Assembly (NCBI GenBank): GCA_045599965.1
Contig: JAZRXA010000049.1
Span: 1-22,432 of the forward strand
DNA length: 22,432 nucleotides
Direction: 5' to 3'
Source: RGIG5612 sp045599965
Lineage (GTDB): Bacteria; Bacillota; Clostridia; Lachnospirales; Lachnospiraceae
Below the pieces are notes generated by a model. It made no database searches and was not told where the DNA came from. It saw only the letters and a program-made list of their open reading frames with translations. The position numbers and the translations under genes are program-made. Below, piece by piece: positions 7,135-16,147 of the stretch (within the stretch, counting starts at the first letter, position 1; each line of letters begins with the position of its first letter).

Positions 7135-8787
7135 TTACATTAAATGAAGCTTTTTAGCAACTTTAATAATTTTTGTGCCACCAGGAATCATATAAAGTTC
7201 TTCAATGCTTACAACCTTTAATAATAAAAGTAAGAATGCGTAAACAATAGCGCTAATTACAATAGTGAGTAAAACTGATACTGCGTAACTTGAAAAGAGG
7301 CTGTAAAATCCAAGATTGACAAGCATAGATACAACACCCATCATAATTGCGCAAAGACCTGGTAAAATAAACGTCTTAACAATTTCTTGCTTAAATCCTA
7401 AATATTTCTTTAATGCTAATCCATTAAGTATACAAATAGTAAGCGAGAATATAATATCACCAATAATTAAAGTGAAAATATTTAAATCAAATAAATATAA
7501 AAGTCCAACTATTAAAACAACATGTACGCCTAAAGAAATCGCTGAATGTCTTACAGGAATTCTCATCTTATCAATACCTTGCAAAATTGAATTTGTAATA
7601 GTAGATAATGAAAAGAAGATTACGTTAATGCAACCAAACATCAACATTAAAGCAACTTTATCAGGATCAACACTCGTTGGGAATAAGAAATGAATAATAG
7701 GTTTTGCAAGAACTCCGATTCCAACTGCACAAGGCATAGCAACCATCATCATGACTTTAATTGATGACTCTACTTTTCTAATAACATTACCTTTATTCTT
7801 TTGAGCCATTGATTTAACAACACTCGGAATCAATGACGAAGCTAAAGCGCTAGCAAGAGCAATTGGAACTTGGATAATCAATCTATAATTACCTGAAAAC
7901 ATACCAGTTAAAATATCTATCTGATCATGATCCATACCTTTAACGGTCATAATATTACTAAATAATCCAGAGTCAATTATTCCGCCAATATTATAAATTG
8001 TTGTACTTAAAATAACTGGCACAATAGTTGCAATAATTACTTTTATTATATTTCCAGTTGAATCTTCGTGTGGTGTTTTATCTTTAACAATTAATTTGTT
8101 TGTTCTCTTACGATTTAAGAAATAAACAAAGACTACAAAAAGCAAGGCTGCGCCAGCACCACAAACTGTACCTAAAGTACTTCCAGCTGCGCCATAAGCT
8201 TCCCTAACATTTCCAAAAGGATACTTATTTATTGTTTCTTGAGTAATTGTATGGAAGAAAGAATAAGCTGCAACTAACGAAACAACAGCGTTAATAATTT
8301 GTTCAATTATATTTGAAACTGCAGTTGGAACCATAGTTCCAAGACCTTGAAAATACCCTCTTAAAACACCCAATATCGAAAGAATAATAAGTGCAGGCGA
8401 TAAAACCCTAAGGGCAATAGCACTTTGTGGATAATTTAAGATTTTAGCAAATAAATCTGCTCCGAAATATGTAATAAGAAAAGCTGCAACACCACATGCA
8501 GTGGCAAAAATCAAAGCATGTATAAGAATCTTCCTAGTATTTTTATACTCTTTAAGAGCTACGCCTCTAGAAACCATTTTTGAAATAGCAAGTGGCATAC
8601 TGTATGAAGAAAGTAAAAGTAAAATTGAATAAACTTCAAAAGCAACGCCATAATATGCGACGCCTTTTTCTCCTAAAATATTATTAAGAGGTACTCTATA
8701 AAATAATCCAATAAGTCTAACAATAATTGATGATACGCCTAAAATCGCACCTTGCATCAAAAAATTGCTCTTTTTTTCTTTTTCCAT
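7135..8787 (-). CDS. ytgP: MurJ/SpoVB-like lipid flippase (YtgP type)
   Basis: This 550-residue polytopic membrane protein of the MOP superfamily (polysaccharide biosynthesis/MviN group) has about 14 hydrophobic segments. The N terminus (MQGAILGVSSIIVRLIGLFY) and the LRGYFQGLGTMVPTAVSNIIEQIINA block are typical of the Bacillota YtgP/SpoVB/MurJ branch. These move lipid II, the peptidoglycan precursor, across the cytoplasmic membrane, with SpoVB used for spore cortex. The protein probably supplies lipid II flipping. Which of the two roles it has cannot be settled from sequence, because spore genes lie downstream and housekeeping genes upstream. Spacing to ybeY is 2 nt, so it is within the operon. 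Its own ribosome binding site is weak (AGAGAT). Confidence 0.85.
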   Translation of the reverse strand: MEKEKKSNFLMQGAILGVSSIIVRLIGLFYRVPLNNILGEKGVAYYGVAFEVYSILLLLSSYSMPLAISKMVSRGVALKEYKNTRKILIHALIFATACGVAAFLITYFGADLFAKILNYPQSAIALRVLSPALIILSILGVLRGYFQGLGTMVPTAVSNIIEQIINAVVSLVAAYSFFHTITQETINKYPFGNVREAYGAAGSTLGTVCGAGAALLFVVFVYFLNRKRTNKLIVKDKTPHEDSTGNIIKVIIATIVPVILSTTIYNIGGIIDSGLFSNIMTVKGMDHDQIDILTGMFSGNYRLIIQVPIALASALASSLIPSVVKSMAQKNKGNVIRKVESSIKVMMMVAMPCAVGIGVLAKPIIHFLFPTSVDPDKVALMLMFGCINVIFFSLSTITNSILQGIDKMRIPVRHSAISLGVHVVLIVGLLYLFDLNIFTLIIGDIIFSLTICILNGLALKKYLGFKQEIVKTFILPGLCAIMMGVVSMLVNLGFYSLFSSYAVSVLLTIVISAIVYAFLLLLLKVVSIEELYMIPGGTKIIKVAKKLHLM

Positions 8788-8789
8788 AC

Positions 8790-9266
8790 TTATCTCTTAA
8801 TATTAATAATATCCATAATCAATCGTTCTTCATTTTGCATAAGAACTCTATCTTTTTCCTCAATATGGTCATAACCTATTAAGTGTAGCATACTATGAAC
8901 AATTAAAAAAGCGACTTCCCTTTTTTGGCTATGTCCAAACTTCCTTGCCTGTTCTTTAGCTTTGCTAGCACAAAGAATAATATCACCTAGTATATTCTCT
9001 TCATTTTTGTTAATTTTATGTGAAAATTTTCCTGGAACCTTATAGTCAAAATAAGGGAACGAAAGAACATCTGTAGGGCTATCTACATTTCTATTTTCTA
9101 AATTAATTTGATGGATTTTTGGTTTAGTTGTTAAAAGAATATTTACATCAAGATTTTCTGGAATATTCTTGTTTGTCATTACAGCTTTAACAGCCTTTTT
9201 TATTACATTTTCAACGCCGTTAAAATCAAATTTTGTCTTGGTTTCGTAATCAATATAAATTGCCAT
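8790..9266 (-). CDS. ybeY: Endoribonuclease YbeY
   Basis: This 158-residue single-domain metalloprotein of the UPF0054 family acts in 16S rRNA 3'-end maturation and ribosome quality control. The zinc site is intact: H124-S-M-L-H128-L-I-G-Y-D-H134, the H-x3-H-x5-H pattern. The upstream motif DSPTDVLSFPY (62-72) and LGDIILC are also canonical. It is a normal length. AAGGAATAAT precedes the ATG. It follows phoH with an 8-nt gap, the usual phoH-ybeY pairing. Confidence 0.96.
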   Translation of the reverse strand: MAIYIDYETKTKFDFNGVENVIKKAVKAVMTNKNIPENLDVNILLTTKPKIHQINLENRNVDSPTDVLSFPYFDYKVPGKFSHKINKNEENILGDIILCASKAKEQARKFGHSQKREVAFLIVHSMLHLIGYDHIEEKDRVLMQNEERLIMDIINIKR

Positions 9267-9274
9267 ATTATTCC

Positions 9275-10258
9275 TTATCTGTCTTTGTTTTTCTTAGACT
9301 GATTTTTTTCAAACTCTTCATAAGCCATTACAATCTTTTGAACAACTGGGTGTCTAACAACGTCTTGGCTAGTAAGAGTAACAATATCTATATCTTCATC
9401 AATATTTTCTAAAACTTTTATTGCAATATCTAAACCTGAAGTTTGTCCGTAAGGAAGATCTTTTTGAGTTCTATCACCAGTTATAACAACCTTGGAGCCA
9501 AATCCAATTCGAGTTAAGAACATTTTCATTTGTGCTGGTGTTGTATTTTGCGCCTCATCTAAAATGATAAATGCGTTATCTAAAGTTCTACCACGCATAT
9601 AAGCTAAAGGGGCAACTTCAATTAAACCTTTTTCTGTATTGGCAATAAAACCTTCAGCACCCATAATTTGATAAATTGCATCATATAAAGGTCTAAGATA
9701 AGGATCTACTTTACTTTGTAAATCTCCCGGTAAGAATCCGAGATTTTCACCAGCTTCTATAGCCGGTCTAGTAAGAATGATTCTGTTTACATCGCCTTTT
9801 TTAAAAGCATCAATAGCTTTAGCCATAGCAAGATATGTTTTACCTGTACCCGCTGGACCAAGGCCAAAAACTATCATATTGTTTTGAATAGATTCAACAT
9901 ATTTTTTTTGATTAAATGTTTTCGGCTTTATAGGTTTTCCGTTAACAGTTCTGCATATAATTTCATCATCTAAATCAGCGATATGAGTTTCATTTCCACT
10001 TTTTTCTAACGATAATGCATAGTCAACTTGTTGCATAGTAACATTATCTCCTTTTAAAGCAATATTAGATAAATCAAGTAAAATTCGTTTAGCTTTTTTA
10101 ACATTATTTTCATCGCCGACAATCTTAATTTGACCATCTCTAAAAATAATTTTTACATACAAATTAGACTCGATCTTTTTTATGTTTTCATCGAGCATTC
10201 CAAACAACTCTTTAACTTGTCCTGCTGAAAGGTTATCTATAGATTCAATAACGCTCAA
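9275..10258 (-). CDS. phoH: PhoH family ATPase/RNA-binding protein
   Basis: This 327-residue PhoH-like P-loop ATPase has an N-terminal KH-like RNA-binding region (about 30-65) and then a helicase-type ATPase core with Walker A GPAGTGKT (134-141). Walker B is LDEAQN, and a FLTRIGFGSKVVITGD motif III segment follows. It is thought to act in RNA metabolism together with YbeY, its downstream neighbour. The start codon is TTG (10258-10256), supported by AAAGGGG six bases before it. The first internal ATG would remove 20 residues. A terminator lies upstream at 10313-10337, and a TATAAT on the minus strand (10286-10281) without a good -35 might allow separate transcription. Confidence 0.94.
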   Translation of the reverse strand: MSVIESIDNLSAGQVKELFGMLDENIKKIESNLYVKIIFRDGQIKIVGDENNVKKAKRILLDLSNIALKGDNVTMQQVDYALSLEKSGNETHIADLDDEIICRTVNGKPIKPKTFNQKKYVESIQNNMIVFGLGPAGTGKTYLAMAKAIDAFKKGDVNRIILTRPAIEAGENLGFLPGDLQSKVDPYLRPLYDAIYQIMGAEGFIANTEKGLIEVAPLAYMRGRTLDNAFIILDEAQNTTPAQMKMFLTRIGFGSKVVITGDRTQKDLPYGQTSGLDIAIKVLENIDEDIDIVTLTSQDVVRHPVVQKIVMAYEEFEKNQSKKNKDR

Positions 10259-10312
10259 AATATTCCCCTTTTCTAATATAATTATATACTATTTTCTTTA
10301 AAAATTATATGA

Positions 10313-10337
10313 AAAGAGCCGATAAAATCGGCTCTTT
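10313..10337 (-). terminator. Internal terminator between rpsU and phoH
   Basis: AAAGAGCCGAT (10313-10323) pairs with ATCGGCTCTTT (10327-10337) around an AAA loop, 7 nt past the rpsU stop. On the minus strand the following sequence is only moderately T-rich (TCTTTTCATATAATTTTT), so partial read-through into phoH is plausible. This would give much more rpsU than phoH message. Confidence 0.8.
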
Positions 10338-10344
10338 AAATTTA

Positions 10345-10521
10345 CTAATTATATTTACGCTTACGAGCTGCTTCAGACTTCTTTTTACGTCTTACGCTTG
10401 GTTTCTCATAATGCTCTCTTTTACGAATCTCTTGCTGGATTCCTGCCTTAGCACAGTTTCTTTTGAAACGTCTAAGAGCGCTATCAATTGATTCGCCTTC
10501 TTTTACGATAACATTTGACAT
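10345..10521 (-). CDS. rpsU: Ribosomal protein bS21
   Basis: This 58-residue small-subunit protein bS21 carries the family core ESIDSALRRFKRNCAKAG and the C-terminal REHYEKPSVRRKKKSEAARKRK. The 58-residue MSNVIVKEG start is chosen over an in-frame ATG 14 codons upstream. That upstream ATG would lie before the ribosome binding site and give a non-family N terminus. The purine-rich GGGAGG ends 14 bases before the ATG, which is longer than normal. bS21 takes part in translation initiation on the small subunit. It is driven by a strong promoter at 10605-10577 and followed by a terminator, so it is transcribed largely alone. Confidence 0.96.
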   Translation of the reverse strand: MSNVIVKEGESIDSALRRFKRNCAKAGIQQEIRKREHYEKPSVRRKKKSEAARKRKYN

Positions 10522-10528
10522 AAGCTTA

Positions 10529-10572
10529 AAGCCAACCTCCCTCCAAATTTGGACTCTTCTCATAAAAGGCTT
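10529..10572 (-). promoter_or_regulatory. rpsU: Self-complementary rpsU leader
   Basis: The rpsU 5' leader contains a perfect palindrome TCCAAATTTGGA (10542-10553) directly abutting GGGAGG. It is enclosed by the pair AAGCC (10572-10568 on the minus strand) and GGCTT (10533-10529 on the minus strand). The ribosome binding site therefore lies inside a potential multi-part hairpin. This might control S21 translation; the evidence is sequence symmetry only. Confidence 0.4.
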
Positions 10573-10576
10573 GTTT

Positions 10577-10605
10577 ATTATAAACTCTTAAAAAAATATA
10601 GTCAA
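10577..10605 (-). promoter_or_regulatory. Promoter of rpsU
   Basis: On the minus strand TTGACT (10605-10600), a 17-nt spacer and TATAAT (10582-10577) form a near-consensus sigma-A promoter about 55 nt upstream of the rpsU start. No terminator separates it from pgeF, so read-through from the plsX operon is also possible. Confidence 0.85.
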
Positions 10606-10612
10606 TAAAATA

Positions 10613-11524
10613 TTACTTAATCCTAAAAATTTTATTTCTAGGTTCTGGTCCCAACATTAAAACTGCAGCTAAATTTCCACGTTTACCATTTGAAAATCTA
10701 TGTGAAAATAGCAAATCAGGATTGCAATTAGTACAAACATCCGTAACATGAATATTTTTAGGTAAAATACCATTTTTAAGCAAAGTAAACTCTATTGCTT
10801 TCCAAAGACCAAGTTGAAAATGTTCGCTATCTTTTCCTGATAAAAAGATTTTACTCATTTCTTCTTTGCTATAAACAGCCTTAAACTGTTCATATAAATC
10901 TTTAGATACCTCATAGCAATCTTGACAAATAGAAGGTCCAATCACACTTATAATATCTTCTGGTTTAGAACCAAAATTATCCTGCATTAAAGAAATAGCT
11001 TTTTTGCTAATTTGTCCTAATGTTCCTTTCCAGCCAGAATGAACTAATCCAATCGATTCATGTACCGGATCATAAAAATACACTGGAACACAATCCGCTA
11101 CTAAAATACAAAGCGCAATACCTTTAATATTAGTTACAAAACCATCTATTCCTTCATCATCACGCTTTTTATTAAAGCCTTTACCTCTGTCCTCATCTTT
11201 AGCAACTTTAACATTAGTTGAATGAGATTGTCTTGTAATAACCAAATTATTAGGATTAATTCCTATAGCTTTAGCAAACTCTTGATAATTTAGAAGAACA
11301 TTTTCTTTAAAATCTTCGGTAGCTAAACCTAAATTCATGCTCTTATAAAATCCTTTGCTAACTCCACCTAATCTAGTAGAAAAGGCTGATTTAAGATTTT
11401 TAAAATTATTTAATGCATTAAAAGTAAAATAATAAACTCTACCATTTTTCATTAATAAAGTTTCATTATTTTTCTCTGGAGTATATTTAATATCTATTTT
11501 TTGTTTACCAAGCATTTTTAACAT
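10613..11524 (-). CDS. pgeF: Peptidoglycan editing factor PgeF (YlmD/YfiH family)
   Basis: This 303-residue protein of the copper-oxidase-like DUF152 family acts in peptidoglycan quality control in E. coli (removing wrong amino acids from muropeptides), and homologues show purine nucleoside activity. The metal-site residues are present: TRQSH with His101, VADCVP with Cys145, and HSGWKGT with His162. FSTRLGGVSKG at about 48-58 is also typical. The first ATG lies 20 nt inside yraN, after GGAG twelve bases upstream. A second ATG three codons later is an alternative. It is the last gene of the plsX operon. Confidence 0.9.
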   Translation of the reverse strand: MLKMLGKQKIDIKYTPEKNNETLLMKNGRVYYFTFNALNNFKNLKSAFSTRLGGVSKGFYKSMNLGLATEDFKENVLLNYQEFAKAIGINPNNLVITRQSHSTNVKVAKDEDRGKGFNKKRDDEGIDGFVTNIKGIALCILVADCVPVYFYDPVHESIGLVHSGWKGTLGQISKKAISLMQDNFGSKPEDIISVIGPSICQDCYEVSKDLYEQFKAVYSKEEMSKIFLSGKDSEHFQLGLWKAIEFTLLKNGILPKNIHVTDVCTNCNPDLLFSHRFSNGKRGNLAAVLMLGPEPRNKIFRIK

Positions 11525-11852
11525 GTTCTATATTTTCTCCGGTAATAAGAATGCAATCAAATCTTACAAAATTATCTAGTTTATATCTATTCTTTTTCAT
11601 ATATCCTAAAGCGGCTCTTCTTAGGTTTTGAATTTTTTGTTTAGTAATAGCGTAATTAGCACCGCCATACTTATCATCTTTTCGATATTTAACCTCGATA
11701 AAAACTAAATCTTTTGTTTCGCTATCAAGTGCAACAATATCTATTTCAAGATGTCTAAAATAATAATTTCTATCTAAAATTGTATATCCTAAGTTTACAA
11801 GATAATTACATGCTTTATCTTCGTAAACATTTCCAATTTCTTTTTTGTTCAT
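11505..11852 (-). CDS. yraN: YraN family (UPF0102) nuclease-like protein
   Basis: This 115-residue protein has the short PD-(D/E)XK-type fold of UPF0102. An N-terminal helix IGNVYEDKACNYLVNLGY is followed by the metal-site motifs LEIDIVA (around 35-41) and VFIEVKYRK (around 49-57), and FVRFDCILI near the end. The family is widespread and often sits beside rnhB, as here. A nuclease function is suggested by the fold but not established generally. The ATG directly follows the rnhB TAG with no gap, and the 3' end overlaps pgeF by 20 nt. Confidence 0.9.
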   Translation of the reverse strand: MNKKEIGNVYEDKACNYLVNLGYTILDRNYYFRHLEIDIVALDSETKDLVFIEVKYRKDDKYGGANYAITKQKIQNLRRAALGYMKKNRYKLDNFVRFDCILITGENIEHVKNAW

Positions 11853-12569
11853 CTAAAAATGAATAAATGATCTCCTGTGAATATCTAACATGCCATGTTC
11901 TTTAATGGCCTCAATATGCGCCTTCGTTCCATAACCTTTATTAGAAGCGAAACCGTATTCTGGATGAAGCTTATCATATTCGAACATGATATGGTCTCTT
12001 GTAACTTTTGCAATAATTGAACCAGCCGCAATAGAAACACTTTTTGCATCACCTTTAATAATTCCTTCTTGCGGAATATCTAATTCAGGAATTTTTACGG
12101 CATCAGCTAAAATAAAATCTGGAGTAATTCTTTTTGTATTTTCATCTTGCTCAAATAAAGTAAAAGCCCTAACAAGTTCATGCGTATCTACACTGGTATC
12201 TAAGCCTTTCGTGTCAGCTAAATTTTTAATAGCTTTATGCATTGCAAGATAAGTTGCTTGCAAAATATTTATTTCGTCAATAATTTTAGCTCCAACAATA
12301 CCGACTCCAACTGCAACAGCTTTAGATAAAATATTTTTATAAATTAATTCGCGTTTTTTCTCGGATAATTTTTTAGAATCATTTAAGTATAAGATTTCTT
12401 TTTCAGAATCTTTCCAATCTAAGATAACAGCACCTGCTACAACTGGGCCCGCAAAAGGTCCTCTTCCAGCTTCATCAATACCGCAAATAAGAGCGCAGCT
12501 TTGATGGCTACGCTCATATTGTTTCATCGTATCTAATCTTTTAAGTTCTTCTTCAAGATTAAATTTCAT
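11853..12569 (-). CDS. rnhB: Ribonuclease HII
   Basis: This 238-residue enzyme removes ribonucleotides from DNA and RNA-DNA hybrids. The catalytic set is present: CGIDEAGRGPFAGPV with Asp32 and Glu33, Asp156 in LADAVKI, and Asp192 in VTRDH. KGDAKSVSIAAGSIIAKVTRD is the usual substrate-binding segment. Residues about 118-147, between the LAMHKAIKNL helix and the PDFILADAV strand, are roughly 25 residues longer than usual and look like an inserted charged loop. Its ATG shares one base with the smc stop (TAATG), so translation is coupled. Confidence 0.95.
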   Translation of the reverse strand: MKFNLEEELKRLDTMKQYERSHQSCALICGIDEAGRGPFAGPVVAGAVILDWKDSEKEILYLNDSKKLSEKKRELIYKNILSKAVAVGVGIVGAKIIDEINILQATYLAMHKAIKNLADTKGLDTSVDTHELVRAFTLFEQDENTKRITPDFILADAVKIPELDIPQEGIIKGDAKSVSIAAGSIIAKVTRDHIMFEYDKLHPEYGFASNKGYGTKAHIEAIKEHGMLDIHRRSFIHF

Positions 12570-15500
12570 TAACTAATTTTTTCCTCGTTAATATCTGATA
12601 AGTTAACGCTGATAAGACTAGAAACACCTTTTTCTTGCATTGTGATTCCGTAAAGTCTGTCAGCCGCTTCCATAGTACCACGTCTATGAGTAATAACTAT
12701 AAATTGAATGTCTTTAGAAAGTTTATGTAAATAATCTGCGAAACGAGTAATATTTGCATCATCTAAAGCAGCTTCAATTTCGTCCAAAATACAAAATGGT
12801 GATGGTTTTAGATTTTGAATAGCGAATAATACTGCAATAGCTGTAAGCGCTTTTTCACCACCTGAAAGTTGCATCATATTTTGTAATTTCTTTCCTGGTG
12901 GCTGAGCAACAATAGAAATTCCAGCATCTAAAACATCTACGTCTTCTTCAAGTTCAATCGTACCATGTCCACCACCAAACATTTCTACGAATACCTTGCC
13001 AAACTCTTCTTTAATTTTCTTAAACTCGGTATTAAATTGAGTTCTCATTTGCTTATCTAAATCTTTTATAATCTTAACTAAGTCAGCCTCAGCTTTAAGT
13101 AAATCATTATATTGATTAGATAAGAATTCGTATCTTTCGCTAACTTCTTTATATTCATCAATAGCGCCAAGATTAATTACGCCTAGACCTCTAATACTGT
13201 TCTTAATAGATGTAATCTTATCACGCATATCTTTTGTATCTGTTAAAGATTCATCTCTTAAATCTAAAGCACTGTTATAAGTAAGTTCATATTCTTCCCA
13301 AATATAACTAGATTTATTTTCAAAACGTTCCTCAAGTTTTTCTCTTGTTGAAATAAGTCTAAATAATTCTTTATCTAAACTAGCAACTTTATCGGAAAAT
13401 TCTTCACGTTTATCAATAAATCCTTTATGACTTCCGCTTTGTTCATTCTTAACTGATTCAATAGCGCTAAGTTGAGTTTGAAGATCTTCTTTTTGTTTAT
13501 CAGCATCCTCAATTGCTCTCTTAATATCTTCAATCTCATCCTTCTTACTCGAAGCATTATTAATAGAATTTTCACTATTAGACTTAACAGATTCTAAATC
13601 AGCATTAAGTTTATTTAAATCATTTTCAAGTCTAATAATTGCATTAACTAAATAACTATTTTGCTCAGTAAGTTTAGAATTTTCAACCTTCATATTTTGA
13701 GCAATTAAGCTTTCGGCAGCTTCAGCTTCTTTTAGTTCTACTAATCTTTCTTCGAAATCAACAATGTCTTGTTTAATCTTTTCGTTTTCTTCACCGTTAG
13801 CAATTAATTCATCATTAAGAGAATTATTTTCGTTATTAACCATCGTTGTTTGTTCATCAATAGTTTCATTTTCTTTATTGATGTTAGCAAAGTTGCCTAA
13901 AAGCTCTTCGTTCTTCTTATTAGCCTGTTCAAGGTTAAGTCTAACAGTATTAAGGTAAATCCTCTTTTCTTGAACTTCTGCCGTCAAATCGTTAATTGCG
14001 GCTTCAAATTTAGCTTTGTCAGCTGTCCTAAGTTCAATATTCTTTTCATGATCCGAAGCTTGCTTAGTTAAGTCAATAAGAAGTGCTTCAAGTTCTTCTA
14101 TTTCACGTCTTCTACCTAAAAGATTTGATTTATTTTTATATGAACCACCTGAAATAGCACCGCCTCTATTTAATAATTCGCCTTCAAGAGTAACGATAAT
14201 TAATGAATAGTTATTCTTTCTTGCTAAAACAAGGGCGTTATCGATAGTATCAACAACAACGATTCTTCCAAGTAAATATTTTGCAACGCCTTCATACTTT
14301 TCATCAACATTAACAAGGCTACTAGCAAGACCTAAAACGCCACGTTCTTCTAAAACATCGCTCTTGTTAAATTCACCTCTACCTGTAACAGCTTTTAGAG
14401 GAAGGAAGGTAGCTCTTCCTAATTTATTTTTCTTTAAGTATTCAATAGTTTCTTTAGCTGTATTTTCAGTATCAGTTACAATATTTTGAATATTTCCGCC
14501 TAAAGCAGTTTCAATAGCAATTTCGTACTTTTTATCAACTTTGATAATATCAGCAACAACACCATGGATACCATGCTTTTGTTCTTTAAGTTTCATTACT
14601 TCTCTAATAGAGTTTCCATATCCCTCATATCTTTCAGTAATATTCTTTAAAGATTCAAGCTTAGTCTCATTAGCAACTTTTTGTTCTTTTGCAACCCAAA
14701 GTTCCATATTAGATTTAGCAATTTCTGAATCAGCCGCATTAAGTTCTTTGCCTTTTTCATCAAGTTCTTTTTGAATTTCATCAACTTCTTCTTGAGCTTT
14801 ATTAAATTCATCATTTAATTCTTTTAATTTTTCTTCTTGAAGATTTTTATCAGAATTAAACTTTTCTAAATCCGAATTTAATTCTTCTCTACGTTTTGCC
14901 ATTTGCTCCATCATCGTATCTAGACGTTCTCTTCTGGCAATAATTTCACCTTTAGAATTAACCAAAGCAATAAGTTTTTCTTTGCTTTGTTCAATCTTAT
15001 TTCTAATTTCTTCACTTTCATTTTGGATATCTAAAACTTTACTGTCTTGATCATTAGAAAGTGAAATGGCGTTTGTAAGAGCTTCTTGATTTTTAGCTTT
15101 TTCTTCTTCTAATTTAGATTTTTCTTCTGTTGCTGTAGTAATAGCTAACGTTAATTCATTAGCTCTTTCTTTATATCTTTCATCAGCATCATTAGCTGAA
15201 TTAATCTGTTCTTCTAAAACTTTAATTTGGCCAGTTAAAGTTTCTTTAACAATATCGCCTTGAGAAATTTGCGATTTAATTTCATCAATTTGTTTATCAA
15301 GTTCTAAAATGTTTTCGCTTAATTTTTCATATTCTGCTTTAGCATTTTCAAATTCTTGCTTAGCATCTTCTAAATCTTTAGCAGCAATAACTTCTTTTTC
15401 TTTATAATCTTTAATCTTAGATTTGATATCTCCGTTTTCACAAAGGAAAAGGTTAATATCATATTTTTTAAGTTCATCTCTGAACTTAACATATTTATCA

Positions 15501-16135
15501 GCTGCTTCGCTTTGTTTCTTTAAAGGGCCAACTTGACGATTCAACTCGCCTAAAATATCTTTAACACGTGATATATTTAAGCGTTCATTTTCAAGTTTTC
15601 TAAGAGCAATAGTTTTTCTCTTTTTATATTTAACAATGCCAACAGCCTCGTCAAAAAGTTCGCGTCTTTCTTCTGGTTTTCCTTGAAGAATTTTATCGAT
15701 TTGACCTTGTCCAATAATAGAATAACCTTCTTTACCAATACCTGTATCGTAAAGAAGTTCTTGAACATCACGAAGTCTGCATATAGAACCATTAATCATA
15801 TATTCGCTCTCACCGGAACGATAAACGCGTCTTGAAATAGTAACTTCGTCAAATTCTAATTTTAATTTATGGTCAGAATTATCTAGAGTAATAGAAACAA
15901 ATGCAAAACCAAGTGGTTTTCTATTTGCAGTACCAGCAAAGATTACATCTTCCATCTTAGAACCACGAAGCTGTTTAATCTTTTGTTCACCTAAAACCCA
16001 TCTAACAGCATCAGCAACATTACTTTTACCTGAACCGTTAGGTCCTACAATTCCAGTAATTCCATCAGGAAAATCAAATACTATTTTTCTAGCAAAACTT
16101 TTAAAACCTTGTATTTCAATATTTTTTAAGTACAT
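12569..16135 (-). CDS. smc: Chromosome segregation ATPase SMC
   Basis: This 1188-residue condensin subunit compacts and individualises the chromosome with ScpA and ScpB. The full architecture is visible. The N-terminal ATPase lobe has Walker A GPNGSGKS (31-38), and coiled-coil arms span about 170-500 and 670-1000. A hinge domain lies at about 510-640, with GVVADIIKVDKKYEIAIETALGG and a GGAISGGS end. The C-terminal lobe has the ABC signature LSGGEK (from 1090) and Walker B ILDEIEAALDD (from 1116). The length is normal and there is no frameshift. AGAGGTTGAT precedes the ATG. It is the largest gene of the plsX operon, directly after rnc, as in many Bacillota. No ftsY follows it here, unlike in B. 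subtilis. Confidence 0.98.
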   Translation of the reverse strand: MYLKNIEIQGFKSFARKIVFDFPDGITGIVGPNGSGKSNVADAVRWVLGEQKIKQLRGSKMEDVIFAGTANRKPLGFAFVSITLDNSDHKLKLEFDEVTISRRVYRSGESEYMINGSICRLRDVQELLYDTGIGKEGYSIIGQGQIDKILQGKPEERRELFDEAVGIVKYKKRKTIALRKLENERLNISRVKDILGELNRQVGPLKKQSEAADKYVKFRDELKKYDINLFLCENGDIKSKIKDYKEKEVIAAKDLEDAKQEFENAKAEYEKLSENILELDKQIDEIKSQISQGDIVKETLTGQIKVLEEQINSANDADERYKERANELTLAITTATEEKSKLEEEKAKNQEALTNAISLSNDQDSKVLDIQNESEEIRNKIEQSKEKLIALVNSKGEIIARRERLDTMMEQMAKRREELNSDLEKFNSDKNLQEEKLKELNDEFNKAQEEVDEIQKELDEKGKELNAADSEIAKSNMELWVAKEQKVANETKLESLKNITERYEGYGNSIREVMKLKEQKHGIHGVVADIIKVDKKYEIAIETALGGNIQNIVTDTENTAKETIEYLKKNKLGRATFLPLKAVTGRGEFNKSDVLEERGVLGLASSLVNVDEKYEGVAKYLLGRIVVVDTIDNALVLARKNNYSLIIVTLEGELLNRGGAISGGSYKNKSNLLGRRREIEELEALLIDLTKQASDHEKNIELRTADKAKFEAAINDLTAEVQEKRIYLNTVRLNLEQANKKNEELLGNFANINKENETIDEQTTMVNNENNSLNDELIANGEENEKIKQDIVDFEERLVELKEAEAAESLIAQNMKVENSKLTEQNSYLVNAIIRLENDLNKLNADLESVKSNSENSINNASSKKDEIEDIKRAIEDADKQKEDLQTQLSAIESVKNEQSGSHKGFIDKREEFSDKVASLDKELFRLISTREKLEERFENKSSYIWEEYELTYNSALDLRDESLTDTKDMRDKITSIKNSIRGLGVINLGAIDEYKEVSERYEFLSNQYNDLLKAEADLVKIIKDLDKQMRTQFNTEFKKIKEEFGKVFVEMFGGGHGTIELEEDVDVLDAGISIVAQPPGKKLQNMMQLSGGEKALTAIAVLFAIQNLKPSPFCILDEIEAALDDANITRFADYLHKLSKDIQFIVITHRRGTMEAADRLYGITMQEKGVSSLISVNLSDINEEKIS

Positions 16136-16147
16136 ATCAACCTCTGT

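Noticed and set aside
12569..16135. Several open frames of 60-80 residues inside smc on both strands
   Set aside because: They are shadows of the lysine- and glutamate-rich coiled-coil coding sequence, without start signals or family features.
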